Assembly (NCBI RefSeq): GCF_013166515.1
Contig: NZ_JABKKJ010000003.1
Location: forward strand, 1-64,000
Length of the DNA stretch: 64,000 nucleotides
DNA from: Xylanibacter caecicola
GTDB lineage: Bacteria > Bacteroidota > Bacteroidia > Bacteroidales > Bacteroidaceae
Direction of reading: 5' to 3'
A model generated the notes under the pieces. It was not told where the DNA came from. It did not search any database and saw only the letters and a list, made by a program, of their open reading frames with translations. Shown piece after piece: positions 15,932 through 23,987 of the stretch (the stretch's first letter is position 1; the number at the start of each line of letters is the position of its first letter). A program made the position numbers and the translations under genes.

Positions 15932-16756
15932 ATGAAAATAAACGAACTCATCAAGCAGTCTGAAATCAACCGCAGACGGCTTATCGAAGTTATCTACAAT
16001 GCCAAGGCAGGACACATCGGTGGCGACCTTTCGTGCCTGAACGTGCTTACGGCTCTGTATTTTGACATTCTGAATGTAAATGCCGCGGACCCGAAAAACA
16101 CAGACCGCGACCGTTTCGTGCTCAGCAAGGGACACTGTGTTGAGGCTCTTTATGTTACACTTGAGTCTAAGGGCTTCCTGAAAAAAGAGGTGCTCGACAC
16201 CCTCGGACAATATGGTTCGGTGCTCTCCGGTCATCCCACGATAGAGGTGAGCGGCATAGAGGTGAACACCGGTGCGTTGGGTCATGGACTGCCCATAGGT
16301 GTGGGTATGGCGATAGCTGCCAAGATGGACGGCAAGAGTTACAAGACCGTTGTGCTGATGGGCGACGGCGAGCAGGGCGAAGGCTCCATATACGAGGCGG
16401 CGATGGCGGGAAACCAGTATCATCTGGACAACCTCGTGGCCATAATAGACCGCAACCACCTGCAGATAAGCGGCAATACGGAGAATGTGATGGGCATCGA
16501 CAACATACACGACAGGTGGTCGGCTTTCGGCTGGGACGTGAAGACAATGAACGGCGACGACATGCAGAGCATCATCGACACTTTCAACAGCATAGATTAT
16601 ACGAACGGAAAACCCCACCTGCTGGTGTCCGAGACGACAAAGGGCAAGGGAGTGTCGTTTATGGAGAACATCGCCAAATGGCATCACGGCGTGCCCACGC
16701 AGGAGCAGTATGAGGCGGCGATGAAGGAGATAACCGAAAGAATAGACAACCTTTAA
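15932..16756 (+). CDS. Transketolase, N-terminal subunit
   Basis: A 274-residue protein equal to the thiamine-diphosphate binding half of transketolase. The ThDP/Mg motif is GDGEQGEGSIYEAAMAGN, followed by NLVAIIDRNHLQISG; catalytic-site His residues are seen in KAGHIGG, SKGHCVEA and GALGHGLPIG. Full transketolase is about 650 residues; here the enzyme is divided, with the C-terminal half in the next gene (13-base gap). Such split pairs often belong to specialised sugar pathways, for example the apulose-4-phosphate transketolase AptAB. The neighbours (FGGY kinase, isomerase-like protein) support a dedicated catabolic role rather than the pentose phosphate pathway alone (inference). Confidence 0.92.
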   Translation: MKINELIKQSEINRRRLIEVIYNAKAGHIGGDLSCLNVLTALYFDILNVNAADPKNTDRDRFVLSKGHCVEALYVTLESKGFLKKEVLDTLGQYGSVLSGHPTIEVSGIEVNTGALGHGLPIGVGMAIAAKMDGKSYKTVVLMGDGEQGEGSIYEAAMAGNQYHLDNLVAIIDRNHLQISGNTENVMGIDNIHDRWSAFGWDVKTMNGDDMQSIIDTFNSIDYTNGKPHLLVSETTKGKGVSFMENIAKWHHGVPTQEQYEAAMKEITERIDNL

Positions 16757-16769
16757 AAACACGGAAGAT

Positions 16770-17696
16770 ATGATAGCATGTAGAAAAAGTTTTACAGATA
16801 CATTGTTGGAGTTGGCAAAGAAAGACAAGGACATCGTTGCCGTGACATCCGATGCGCGCGGTTCGGTGACACTGGGCGACTTTGCCGACCAGCTGCCCGA
16901 CCAGTTTGTGGAGTGCGGAATAGCCGAGCAGGATGCCGTGGGTATATCTGCCGGACTGGCACACAGCGGCAAGAAAGTGTTCGTGTGCGGACCGGCGTGC
17001 TTTTATGTTGCACGCAGTCTGGAACAGGTGAAGGTTGACTTGGCATACAGCCGCAATCCGGTGAAGATATTGGGAGTCAGCGGCGGTGTGGCATACGGCG
17101 CCCTCGGTGCTACTCACCACAGTCTGCATGACATTGCTGCGCTGCGCACATTCCCCGGCATGAACGTGGTTTTGCCGTGCGACGCACGGCAGACACGCAA
17201 GCTGGTGGAGCTGCTTGTAGACTATCCCGAGCCTGTTTACGTGCGTGTAGGTCGTGCGGCGGTGCCCGAGGTATATGAGAACGACGACTTTGAGTTCCGC
17301 CTTGGCAAGGCAAACATGCTTATGGACGGTGGCGATGTTACGATAATAGCAGCCGGAGAAACCGTTTGGCACGCTCTTCAGGCCGGCAGGGAGCTTAAGG
17401 AAAAAGGCGTCGGCGCACGCGTGCTCGACATGTCGTCGGTGAAGCCGTGCGACAAGGAAGCCGTGCTTAAGGCTGCTGCCGACACGGGACGGATTGTCAC
17501 TGTCGAGGAGCACAGCATGTTCGGCGGTCTCGGAGCAATGGTTACGGAGATTATTTCGGAAAATCCCGTGCCCGTGAGAATACTCGGAATACCCGACGAA
17601 GATGTCGTTCATGGCACCAACAAGGAGATTTTCGCCCACTACGGACTGGATGCCGACGGCATAGTGAAGAGCACGTTGGACTTCTTGGGAAAGTGA
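16770..17696 (+). CDS. Transketolase, C-terminal subunit
   Basis: A 308-residue partner of the preceding protein, carrying the pyrimidine-binding and C-terminal domains of transketolase. FVECGIAEQDAVGISAGLA includes the catalytic Glu that activates ThDP. Other family segments are SGGVAYGALGATHHSLHDIA, PCDARQTRKL and VTVEEHSMFGGLGAMVTE. The two subunits should form a heterotetramer that moves a two-carbon ketol unit between sugar phosphates. The gene starts 13 bases after the N-terminal subunit and is followed by a copy of hairpin repeat A before the kinase gene. Confidence 0.92.
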   Translation: MIACRKSFTDTLLELAKKDKDIVAVTSDARGSVTLGDFADQLPDQFVECGIAEQDAVGISAGLAHSGKKVFVCGPACFYVARSLEQVKVDLAYSRNPVKILGVSGGVAYGALGATHHSLHDIAALRTFPGMNVVLPCDARQTRKLVELLVDYPEPVYVRVGRAAVPEVYENDDFEFRLGKANMLMDGGDVTIIAAGETVWHALQAGRELKEKGVGARVLDMSSVKPCDKEAVLKAAADTGRIVTVEEHSMFGGLGAMVTEIISENPVPVRILGIPDEDVVHGTNKEIFAHYGLDADGIVKSTLDFLGK

Positions 17697-17704
17697 TGTT
17701 GGGT

Positions 17705-17840
17705 AAAAGGAGATAAAAGAAGATATGAGAAGGTATGCGGCTTGCGCCGCAGAAGATAAATGGACAACGGCTTATGCGCCTGCAACAAGACAGATGTCTT
17801 CTATCTCCCTCTATCTCCCCTTATCTTCCCCTATCTCCCC
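17705..17840 (+). repeat. Interspersed hairpin repeat family A, copy 2
   Basis: Left arm of AAGGAGATAAAAGAAGATA units, core GGTATGCGGCTTGCGCCGCA identical to copy 1, loop TGCGCCTGCAACAAGAC, right arm of TATCTCCC units. It lies inside the sugar cassette between the transketolase and kinase genes and creates a false N-terminal extension of the kinase frame. Confidence 0.75.
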
Positions 17841-17866
17841 AAATATATGATAAAAGCAACAATACC

Positions 17867-19345
17867 ATGAACTATATAATAGCGATAGACCAGAGCACAT
17901 CGGCAACAAAGGCGATGCTTTTCACCGACAAATGCGAGATGCTGAAGCGCGTGAATGTTGCCCATAAGCAGTATTATCCCAAACCCGGGTGGGTGGAACA
18001 CGACCCGGAGGAGATTTACGCCAATGTCCTTAAGGCAACGGCAGAGCTGTTGAAAGACGAAAATCCGGCGGAAAACACATACTCGCTTGCGATAACAAAC
18101 CAGCGCGAGACGGTTGTCGTGTGGGACAAGGCGACGGGCAAGCCGGTGTGCAATGCCGTTGTGTGGCAGTGCATGCGCGGTGCTGATATTTGCAACAGGC
18201 TGAAAGCCGAGGGCTACGGCAAGGTGGTGCAGGAGAAAAGCGGACTGCTCATAGACCCGTTCTTCTCGGCAAGCGGCGCCAAATGGATACTCGACAATGT
18301 AGACGGGGCACGCCGCAGGGCTGACCGGGGCGAGCTGCTCATGGGTACTATAGACTCGTGGCTGGTGTGGAAGCTAAGCGAAGGTCGCAGCCATGTGACG
18401 GACTATACCAACGCATCGCGTACCATGCTCATGAACATACATACCATGCAGTGGGACGACGAGCTGCTCGATATCTTTACGATACCGCGCACCATGCTGC
18501 CGGAACTGCTGCCTTGCGACGGTGTTTTCGGCGAGACGACACTCGGAGGCATCTTTGCCGAGCCGATAAAGATTGCCGGAGTGATAGGCGACTCGCACGG
18601 TGCGCTTACGGGACAGATGTGTTTTGAGGCAGGATTGGGCAAGGCTACTTACGGCACCGGTTCGTCCGTTATGGTGAACATCGGCGAGAATGCCTCGCCG
18701 GCTCCCGACGGACTGGTTACGTCGATTGGTCTGGCTGCCTGTGGAAAAGTGTTCTATGCCTTTGAGGGTAACATTCATTGCACCGGTGCCACGCTCAAAT
18801 GGCTGGAAGAGCAGCTCAAGATGATTGGCTCGCCGGCTGATGTTGAGGCAGAGGCTGCATCGGTTGCCGACAGCGGCGGAGTGTATCTTGTTCCCGCCTT
18901 TGCAGGTCTTGGCGCCCCATGGTGGAACGATGAGGTTAAGGGAGCTGTCTTCGGACTTACCCTCGGCACCACACGCGCTCACTTCCTGAGGGCTGCCCTC
19001 GAGTCGATTGCCTATCAGGTGAACGATCTGGTGAAGGCAATGACAGTGAAGGCGGGTGTTGCTCTGAAGGAGATACGCGTGGACGGTGGACCTACGAAGA
19101 ACAAGTTGCTTATGCAGTTTCAGGCAGATTGTCTGCGCGTTCCCGTCAACTGTTCCGACATTGAGGAGGCTTCGGCACTCGGTGCGGTCATAATGAACGG
19201 TCTTTCGCGCAAGGTATGGGCTTCGTTCGAGGAGGTGGCACGCCTGCGCAAGGGTAAGTGGCGCCTTGAGGCACAGGACAACGAGGAGCGGATGAATGTG
19301 CTTGTGGCGGGATGGCACAAGGCAGTGAAGCAGCTCTTGAAATAA
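17867..19345 (+). CDS. FGGY-family carbohydrate kinase, glycerol-kinase-like
   Basis: A 492-residue kinase aligned along its whole length with glycerol kinase (NQRET, VVWQC, HVTDYTNASRTML, RVDGG, ESIAYQ). Several active-site positions differ from GlpK: the phosphate loop reads DQSTSATKAM instead of DQGTTSSRA, and the glycerol-contact Tyr in IDPYFSG is Phe 133 (IDPFFSA) or its neighbour. GDQQAAL is GDSHGAL, keeping the catalytic Asp but losing the next Gln. These changes suggest a substrate other than glycerol. ATG 17867 (MNYIIAIDQ) is chosen because an upstream frame lies in repeat A. With split transketolase and an isomerase-like gene beside it, a ketose kinase such as apulose kinase is a reasonable guess. 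Confidence 0.85.
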   Translation: MNYIIAIDQSTSATKAMLFTDKCEMLKRVNVAHKQYYPKPGWVEHDPEEIYANVLKATAELLKDENPAENTYSLAITNQRETVVVWDKATGKPVCNAVVWQCMRGADICNRLKAEGYGKVVQEKSGLLIDPFFSASGAKWILDNVDGARRRADRGELLMGTIDSWLVWKLSEGRSHVTDYTNASRTMLMNIHTMQWDDELLDIFTIPRTMLPELLPCDGVFGETTLGGIFAEPIKIAGVIGDSHGALTGQMCFEAGLGKATYGTGSSVMVNIGENASPAPDGLVTSIGLAACGKVFYAFEGNIHCTGATLKWLEEQLKMIGSPADVEAEAASVADSGGVYLVPAFAGLGAPWWNDEVKGAVFGLTLGTTRAHFLRAALESIAYQVNDLVKAMTVKAGVALKEIRVDGGPTKNKLLMQFQADCLRVPVNCSDIEEASALGAVIMNGLSRKVWASFEEVARLRKGKWRLEAQDNEERMNVLVAGWHKAVKQLLK

Positions 19346-19349
19346 AGCT

Positions 19350-19398
19350 GGTTTTACCTTATTGGTCTTATTAGTCTTATTAGACCTATTTGTCCAAT
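19350..19398. repeat. Short tandem array, period about 10 (CTTATTAGT)
   Basis: ATTGGTCTTATTAGTCTTAT then TAGACCTATTTGTCCAATTA. The flanks ATTGG and CCAAT are complementary, so it can also fold. It lies between the kinase and isomerase-like genes. Confidence 0.6.
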
Positions 19399-19443
19399 TA
19401 AAACAAACAACAACAGACAAACAACAAAACAATATCATACATT

Positions 19444-20871
19444 ATGAAAAACAATAAAAAACAATGCTTCGGTGTCATCATAGGCACAAGAGCTTATTTC
19501 AATTCGGAACTGGCACGCGATGTGCGGGCACAGCTTCTGAGAACCCTTGAGGCGGGAGGATATGACTATGTGATCCTGCCCGAAGACGCTACGCCGACAG
19601 GAAGCAGCAGTATCGAGACACGTGAGGACGGGCTGAAGTGTGCGGAACTGTTCCGCCGGAACCGCGACCGCATAGACGGTATCATCGTGTCGCTGCCCAA
19701 CTTCGGTTTCGAGATAGGAATTATCAATGCCATAAGTGTTGCGGATCTCAACGTGCCCGTAATGGTTCAGGCTTGTGACGACGAGAATGACAAGGTGGAT
19801 CTTGACAGTCGCCGCGATGCGTTCTGTGGCAAGATATCGGTGTGCAACAACCTTTATCAGTACGGAATACCGTTTACGGACACCACACTGCACACATATT
19901 CAATCTATTCCGACCTGCTGGCAAAGGACATTGACAAGTTTGCAGCAGTGTGCCGAGTGGTAAACGGACTGAAACATGCGCGCATCGGACAGATAGGTAC
20001 ACGTCCGCTGGGCTTCAATACATGCCGTGCCAGTGAGAAACTGTTACAGGCTTCGGGCATAACGGTTGTGCCGGCAGACCTCAGTGAGGTTATCTTTGCA
20101 GCAAATGCCATTGCCGATGACGACCCGGAGCTGGCAGCACAGATGGAGAAAGTGTGCAACTATGCTTCTGTGCCGGAGTCGTACAAGGAGAAACTCATGC
20201 TCCAGGCAAAGTTCGGACTTGCCGTGGAGCGTTGGGTGGAGGCAAATCAGGTTGACGCGGTTGCCATACAGTGCTGGGACTCTCTTGAGCAGAACTACGG
20301 CTGTGCGGCATGTGTGACGATGAGCATGCTCAGTGACAAGAATATTCCCGCTGCCTGCGAGACCGATATCGCGGGTGCTGTGTCGATGCTTGCGCTCACC
20401 CTTGCATCGGGCGAGCCGGCTGCTCTTGCCGACTGGAACAACAACTTTGCCGAGGACAGAAACAAGTGCGTTTGCACCCACTGTGGCAACTTCCCGCGCT
20501 CGTTTGTGGGCAACGACAACCTGAAACTTGGTCCGCTGGGCGTGTTAGGTCGCACATTGGGCAAGATAAACACGTTCGGGGCTGTCTATGCAAAGGTAAG
20601 TGCCGGCGACTTTACATACTTCCGCATCTCGACCGATGATACAAAAGGCTGTATAAAGGCTTATCTTGGCGAGGGAAAGATTACCGACGACCCGTACGGA
20701 ATGGATGGATGTATCGTTGTGACAAAGGTTCCTGAACTTCAGAAACTCATGAAGTATATCTGTAAGAACGGTTTCGAGCATCATGTTGCGCTTGTTCGTG
20801 CCGAAGTAGCAGACGTATTGAACGAGGCGATAGAGACCTATCTGGGTTGGAACTTGTATGTTCATGAGTGA
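19444..20871 (+). CDS. L-fucose/L-arabinose isomerase-like protein
   Basis: A 475-residue member of the fucose/arabinose isomerase fold. The probable metal ligands are the Glu in QCWDSLEQNYGC, the Asp in ACETDIAGAVSML and the His in CVCTHCGNFPRS, in the order and spacing expected for the C-terminal half of the family. The segment after it (LALTLASGEPAALADWNNNF) also matches. The family interconverts aldoses and ketoses using Mn2+. Sequence alone does not give the sugar. It is the fourth gene of the cassette and would produce the ketose for the preceding kinase. A strong terminator follows. Confidence 0.82.
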   Translation: MKNNKKQCFGVIIGTRAYFNSELARDVRAQLLRTLEAGGYDYVILPEDATPTGSSSIETREDGLKCAELFRRNRDRIDGIIVSLPNFGFEIGIINAISVADLNVPVMVQACDDENDKVDLDSRRDAFCGKISVCNNLYQYGIPFTDTTLHTYSIYSDLLAKDIDKFAAVCRVVNGLKHARIGQIGTRPLGFNTCRASEKLLQASGITVVPADLSEVIFAANAIADDDPELAAQMEKVCNYASVPESYKEKLMLQAKFGLAVERWVEANQVDAVAIQCWDSLEQNYGCAACVTMSMLSDKNIPAACETDIAGAVSMLALTLASGEPAALADWNNNFAEDRNKCVCTHCGNFPRSFVGNDNLKLGPLGVLGRTLGKINTFGAVYAKVSAGDFTYFRISTDDTKGCIKAYLGEGKITDDPYGMDGCIVVTKVPELQKLMKYICKNGFEHHVALVRAEVADVLNEAIETYLGWNLYVHE

Positions 20872-20906
20872 GGGTAAGTGTCTGGGAGATTGTATTTAAT
20901 ATACGT

Positions 20907-20944
20907 AAAAACAGCCGGCAGGAATTTTCCTGACCGGCTGTTTT
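20907..20944. terminator. Bidirectional terminator
   Basis: AAAACAGCCGG (20907-20917) and CCGGCTGTTTT (20934-20944) with an inner CAGGAA/TTCCTG pairing. A and T runs flank it on both sides, so it can serve the isomerase gene and the convergent CoA-transferase gene. Confidence 0.85.
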
Positions 20945-20972
20945 CTCTTATTTATGCTTCGATGTATATTTT

Positions 20973-21138
20973 TTAGGTTCTTAGGTTTTGAGATATCAGG
21001 TTTTAAGGTGTTATGTCTCATTTTATGCTGGACCCTTTCGGGCTTACTCTATTATCTTATCTTAAGACCTGAAACCTCAAGACTTAAAACCTAACATTTT
21101 TCACCTTAAGACCTCAAACCTGAAACCTTATAACCTAA
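20973..21138. repeat. Long hairpin with AAGACCTGAAACCT arms
   Basis: The left arm has TTAGGTTTTGAGATATCAGG and TTTTAAGGT; the right arm repeats CTTAAGACCTGAAACCTCAA and AAGACCTCAAACCTGAAACC. Units of about 11 bases recur within each arm and the arms are complementary. It has the same architecture as families at 8641, 23343 and 37364 but a different sequence. Confidence 0.65.
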
Positions 21139-21139
21139 C

Positions 21140-22648
21140 CTACTCCTTAATGTACTCCGCAAAGTCTGTCAAGTGCATGTCGCCCTTGCGCATCAGCGTG
21201 TCGTGCATTGCGAAAGCGGCAGGCAGATAGTGACGTGTGTGTCCCGACTTTGTTATCTTCAGGTAGTCCCAAAGCAGTTGCTTGTAGTCGGGGTGAGCGC
21301 ATTTCTCGATTATCTCGCGTGCTCTTTCCTCAGGACTCTTTCCCCTCAGGTCTGCCACGCCCTGCTCCGTTGCGATGATGTTCACGTCGTGTTCGGAGTG
21401 ATCATGATGGCTTACCATGGGAACGATAGAGCTTATCATTCCGCCCTTTGCCACCGACGGGCATGTGAAGATGCTGATATAGGCGTTGCGTTCGAAGTCG
21501 CCGCTGCCGCCGATGCCGTTCATCATCTTCGTTCCGCTTATGTGCGTAGAGTTCGCGTTGCCGTATATATCCACCTCGATAGCCGTGTTTATGGCTATTA
21601 CACCCAAGCGGCGGATAACCTCCGGAGAGTTTGATATCTCGCTCTGGCGCAGTGTCAGGTGATCCTTGAAGTAGTCCATGTTGTCGTATATCTGCTTCAG
21701 ACACTCGTTGGAGACGGTCAGTGAGCATGACGAAGCATCCTTAACGCGTCCCTCGAGCATCATGCCGACAACGCTGTCTTGCAGCACTTCGGTGTAAACG
21801 TTGAAGTCCGGCACGTTCTTGTCATGTCCGAGGGCACCCAGTATGGCGTTTGCCGTGCTTCCGACGCCGCTCTGCAACGGCAGGAACGAGCTTGGTATGA
21901 TGCCGCGGTGCATGTCTGCCACGAGGAATTCGGCAACGTTATGTCCTATCTGATCCGTTATGGGGTCTGAGTCTTTGAACGCCCTTGCCTCGTCGGGTAT
22001 GTTGCATTCCACAACGCCTACAATTTTCTTGGCGTCTATTTCCACGTAAGGCTTGCCTATGCGGTCGTTGACTTTGGTGATTGGAATAGGCATGCGGTAA
22101 GGTGGGTCGAGCGGTTCGTACACGTCATGTATGAACTTTGCCGCCGGACTGTGGAATGAGTTAAGTTCCAAAATCACGTGTTTGGCGAGGCGCGCCACCG
22201 TGGGACTTATGCCGCCGGCTGCCGTAAGATATGCCTTGCAGGTATCCGCGCCTTCCTCTATGTCGCACACTTCGAGTATAGCCCAGTCCACTTCGCCCAT
22301 GAAACCGTAGCGAAGCTCCTGCGCCATGTGGCTCAGATGCAGGTCGTTGTATGCGATCTCGCCCATGTTGACATGCTTTCGGAAGTCAGGGTTTGTGGTA
22401 TATGGCGCACGATATTTTATAGCCTGTGCGTTTGCGAGGTCGCCGTCGGTGCTCTGACCTGTCGATGCTCCTGTGAAGATACCTACCTTGAATTCGCGTC
22501 CCGCCTCATGTTCGGCAACGGCTATCTTTGCCAGTTCCTTTGTCACGGCCTTTGCCGTACCTGCCGGTGTGAAGCCGCTGAGACCTAAGTTTTCTCCGTT
22601 TTTAATCAAGGCTGCAGCCTCGGCAGCCGTCATGCGTGTATAAGCCAT
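21140..22648 (-). CDS. Acetyl-CoA hydrolase / succinyl-CoA:acetate CoA-transferase family
   Basis: A 502-residue class I CoA-transferase of the acetyl-CoA hydrolase/Cat1 type. The catalytic Glu should be in NVYTEVLQD, preceded by the glycine-rich segment PLQSGVGSTANAILGAL. Further family segments are GFTPAGTAKAV near the N-terminus and HDHSEHDVNIIATEQGVADL near the C-terminus. Relatives exchange CoA between succinyl-CoA or propionyl-CoA and acetate, which fits succinate, propionate and acetate fermentation in Bacteroidales. The exact donor cannot be read from sequence. It is a single-gene unit with a promoter box at 22697-22704. Confidence 0.9.
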   Translation of the reverse strand: MAYTRMTAAEAAALIKNGENLGLSGFTPAGTAKAVTKELAKIAVAEHEAGREFKVGIFTGASTGQSTDGDLANAQAIKYRAPYTTNPDFRKHVNMGEIAYNDLHLSHMAQELRYGFMGEVDWAILEVCDIEEGADTCKAYLTAAGGISPTVARLAKHVILELNSFHSPAAKFIHDVYEPLDPPYRMPIPITKVNDRIGKPYVEIDAKKIVGVVECNIPDEARAFKDSDPITDQIGHNVAEFLVADMHRGIIPSSFLPLQSGVGSTANAILGALGHDKNVPDFNVYTEVLQDSVVGMMLEGRVKDASSCSLTVSNECLKQIYDNMDYFKDHLTLRQSEISNSPEVIRRLGVIAINTAIEVDIYGNANSTHISGTKMMNGIGGSGDFERNAYISIFTCPSVAKGGMISSIVPMVSHHDHSEHDVNIIATEQGVADLRGKSPEERAREIIEKCAHPDYKQLLWDYLKITKSGHTRHYLPAAFAMHDTLMRKGDMHLTDFAEYIKE

Positions 22649-22696
22649 AAATATGTAAATGTTGTTATTCTTTATGTTTTAAACTTAAAACGATGG

Positions 22697-22704
22697 CAAA
22701 GATA
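22697..22704 (-). promoter_or_regulatory. -7 box of CoA-transferase gene
   Basis: Minus-strand TATCTTTG, about 50 bases before the start codon. A TTTG lies 24 bases further upstream (22729-22732), longer than the usual spacing. Confidence 0.45.
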
Positions 22705-22796
22705 CTCATTATTTTATGAAAAAAGATACAAAATGATTACAAAAACGTATCTTGCCGATTGCCTTCCGCCTGCTTCCGGGGGTACATGGCGCGTTG

Positions 22797-23336
22797 TCAG
22801 CGTGCGTCAAGAAGCAGCTTCCGTGCAAACTCCCATACAACCATGCCTGCCGTGACCGAAACATTAAGCGAGTGTTTGGTGCCGAACTGCGGTATTTCGA
22901 GACATCCGTCGCTCATGTCCACCACCTCCTGATGAACGCCTTTGACCTCGTTACCGAGTATCACGGCATATCTTCCATTCCCGTCGACATCCATTTCGTG
23001 CAGCTTAGTGCTGCCCTCACACTGTTCCACGGCAAACACCATGTGCCCTGTGGAGTGCAGTTCCGCCACAGCCTCTGCCGTCGTCTTGAAATATTTCCAC
23101 GCCACGCTGTCTTCCGCTCCGAGTGCCGTCTTGTGTATTTCGGCGTTCGGCGGTGTCGCTGTTATGCCGCAGAGATATATCGCCTCAATTCTGAATGCGT
23201 CGCAAGAGCGGAACACGCTGCCCACGTTGTGCAGAGAGCGGACATCGTCGAGGACAACCGTCAGCGGCAGTTTCTCCGCATTACGGAACTCGTCGACGGT
23301 CATGCGGTGCATTTCAATGGTCTTTAGTTTACGCAA
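22797..23336 (-). CDS. TrmH/SpoU-family RNA methyltransferase
   Basis: A 179-residue SPOUT methyltransferase that should transfer a methyl group from S-adenosylmethionine to a ribose 2'-OH of tRNA or rRNA. The three SpoU motifs are present: NVGSVFRSCDAF, AVILGNEVKGV and IPQFGTKHSLNVSVTAGM. The protein is the short form with no N-terminal substrate-binding domain, so the target nucleotide is not predictable. It stands alone between the CoA-transferase gene and an AT-rich hairpin element. Confidence 0.9.
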   Translation of the reverse strand: MRKLKTIEMHRMTVDEFRNAEKLPLTVVLDDVRSLHNVGSVFRSCDAFRIEAIYLCGITATPPNAEIHKTALGAEDSVAWKYFKTTAEAVAELHSTGHMVFAVEQCEGSTKLHEMDVDGNGRYAVILGNEVKGVHQEVVDMSDGCLEIPQFGTKHSLNVSVTAGMVVWEFARKLLLDAR

Positions 23337-23342
23337 AACCTA

Positions 23343-23553
23343 TATTAATTTATAATTGACAATTTATAATTTATAATTAAGGGGGCTATTCGGGAGAAAT
23401 TAATAATTTACAATTGATAATTTATAATTGGTGTCTTCTGTCTTCAACCGATGTCCTGAAAGGACGACACTGTTTGTTTTACAGACGCTTGCGATACCCG
23501 TTTCGCGCCAACGAACAATTATAAATTATGAATTATCAATTATAAATTATCAC
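23343..23553. repeat. AT-rich long inverted repeat (ATTTATAATTGATAATTTAT)
   Basis: The left side has several units of AATTTATAATTGACAATTT and TTGATAATTTATAATT up to 23430. The right side (23513-23553) is AACAATTATAAATTATGAAT then TATCAATTATAAATTATC. The two can pair across about 85 bases. Related single-arm copies are at 50277-50311 and 63808-63830. Confidence 0.65.
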
Positions 23554-23975
23554 GCTTCTTCCTTTGTCTTGAATGCCAGAGCGTAAAGCCTTATCTGCTT
23601 GATCATGGCAAGCAGACCGTTGCTGCGCGTGGGGCTGAGGTGCTCTTTCAGTCCTATGCGGTCTATGAAATACAGGTCGGCGTCGAGTATCTCGCCCGGA
23701 GTGTGCCCGCTGAGCACTCTTATAAGCAGGGCGATTATACCCTTTACTATCAGTGCGTCGCTCTCCGCCGTAAGCTCAACCTTGCCGTCCGTCAGGTCTG
23801 CCTGTAACCACACGCGGCTCTGACAGCCGTCGATGAGGTTGCTCTCCGTCTTGTATTTGTTGTCAAGAGGCTGCTGCTCGTTTCCCAAGTCGATGAGATA
23901 CTGATATTTGTCCATCCAGTCGGAGAAGTCGGAAAACTCCTCTATCACCTCATCCTGAAGCTCGTTTATTGTCAT
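23550..23975 (-). CDS. sufE: SufE-family Fe-S assembly protein
   Basis: A 141-residue SufE. The acceptor Cys is in NLIDGCQSRVWL, which takes persulfide sulfur from the cysteine desulfurase SufS and passes it to the SufBCD scaffold. Length and fold match the family (about 140 residues). It starts 12 bases after the U32 peptidase-like gene, so the two are probably cotranscribed; sulfur transfer next to a tRNA/rRNA-modifying U32 protein that carries conserved cysteines may be meaningful but is not proven. No suf operon genes are seen in the window. Confidence 0.92.
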   Translation of the reverse strand: MTINELQDEVIEEFSDFSDWMDKYQYLIDLGNEQQPLDNKYKTESNLIDGCQSRVWLQADLTDGKVELTAESDALIVKGIIALLIRVLSGHTPGEILDADLYFIDRIGLKEHLSPTRSNGLLAMIKQIRLYALAFKTKEEA

Positions 23976-23987
23976 TGTCGATGTTTT

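Noticed and set aside
17735..17866. Upstream extension of the FGGY kinase frame and similar short frames starting MRLAPQ or MWLAPR at 27441 and near 32640
   Set aside because: They arise from hairpin repeat A. The repeated frame fragment could be mistaken for a conserved protein, but the kinase begins at 17867.
17867..19345. Plain glycerol kinase (glpK)
   Set aside because: Overall similarity is strong, but key substrate-pocket positions differ and no glycerol transport or dehydrogenase gene is nearby. Kept as FGGY kinase of unknown substrate.
15884..19438. Long open frames on the minus strand (for example 15884-16972, 16659-17639, 18374-19438)
   Set aside because: They are antisense shadows of the transketolase, kinase and isomerase genes, which have clear family motifs; the shadow products show only His/Arg/Cys-rich composition.
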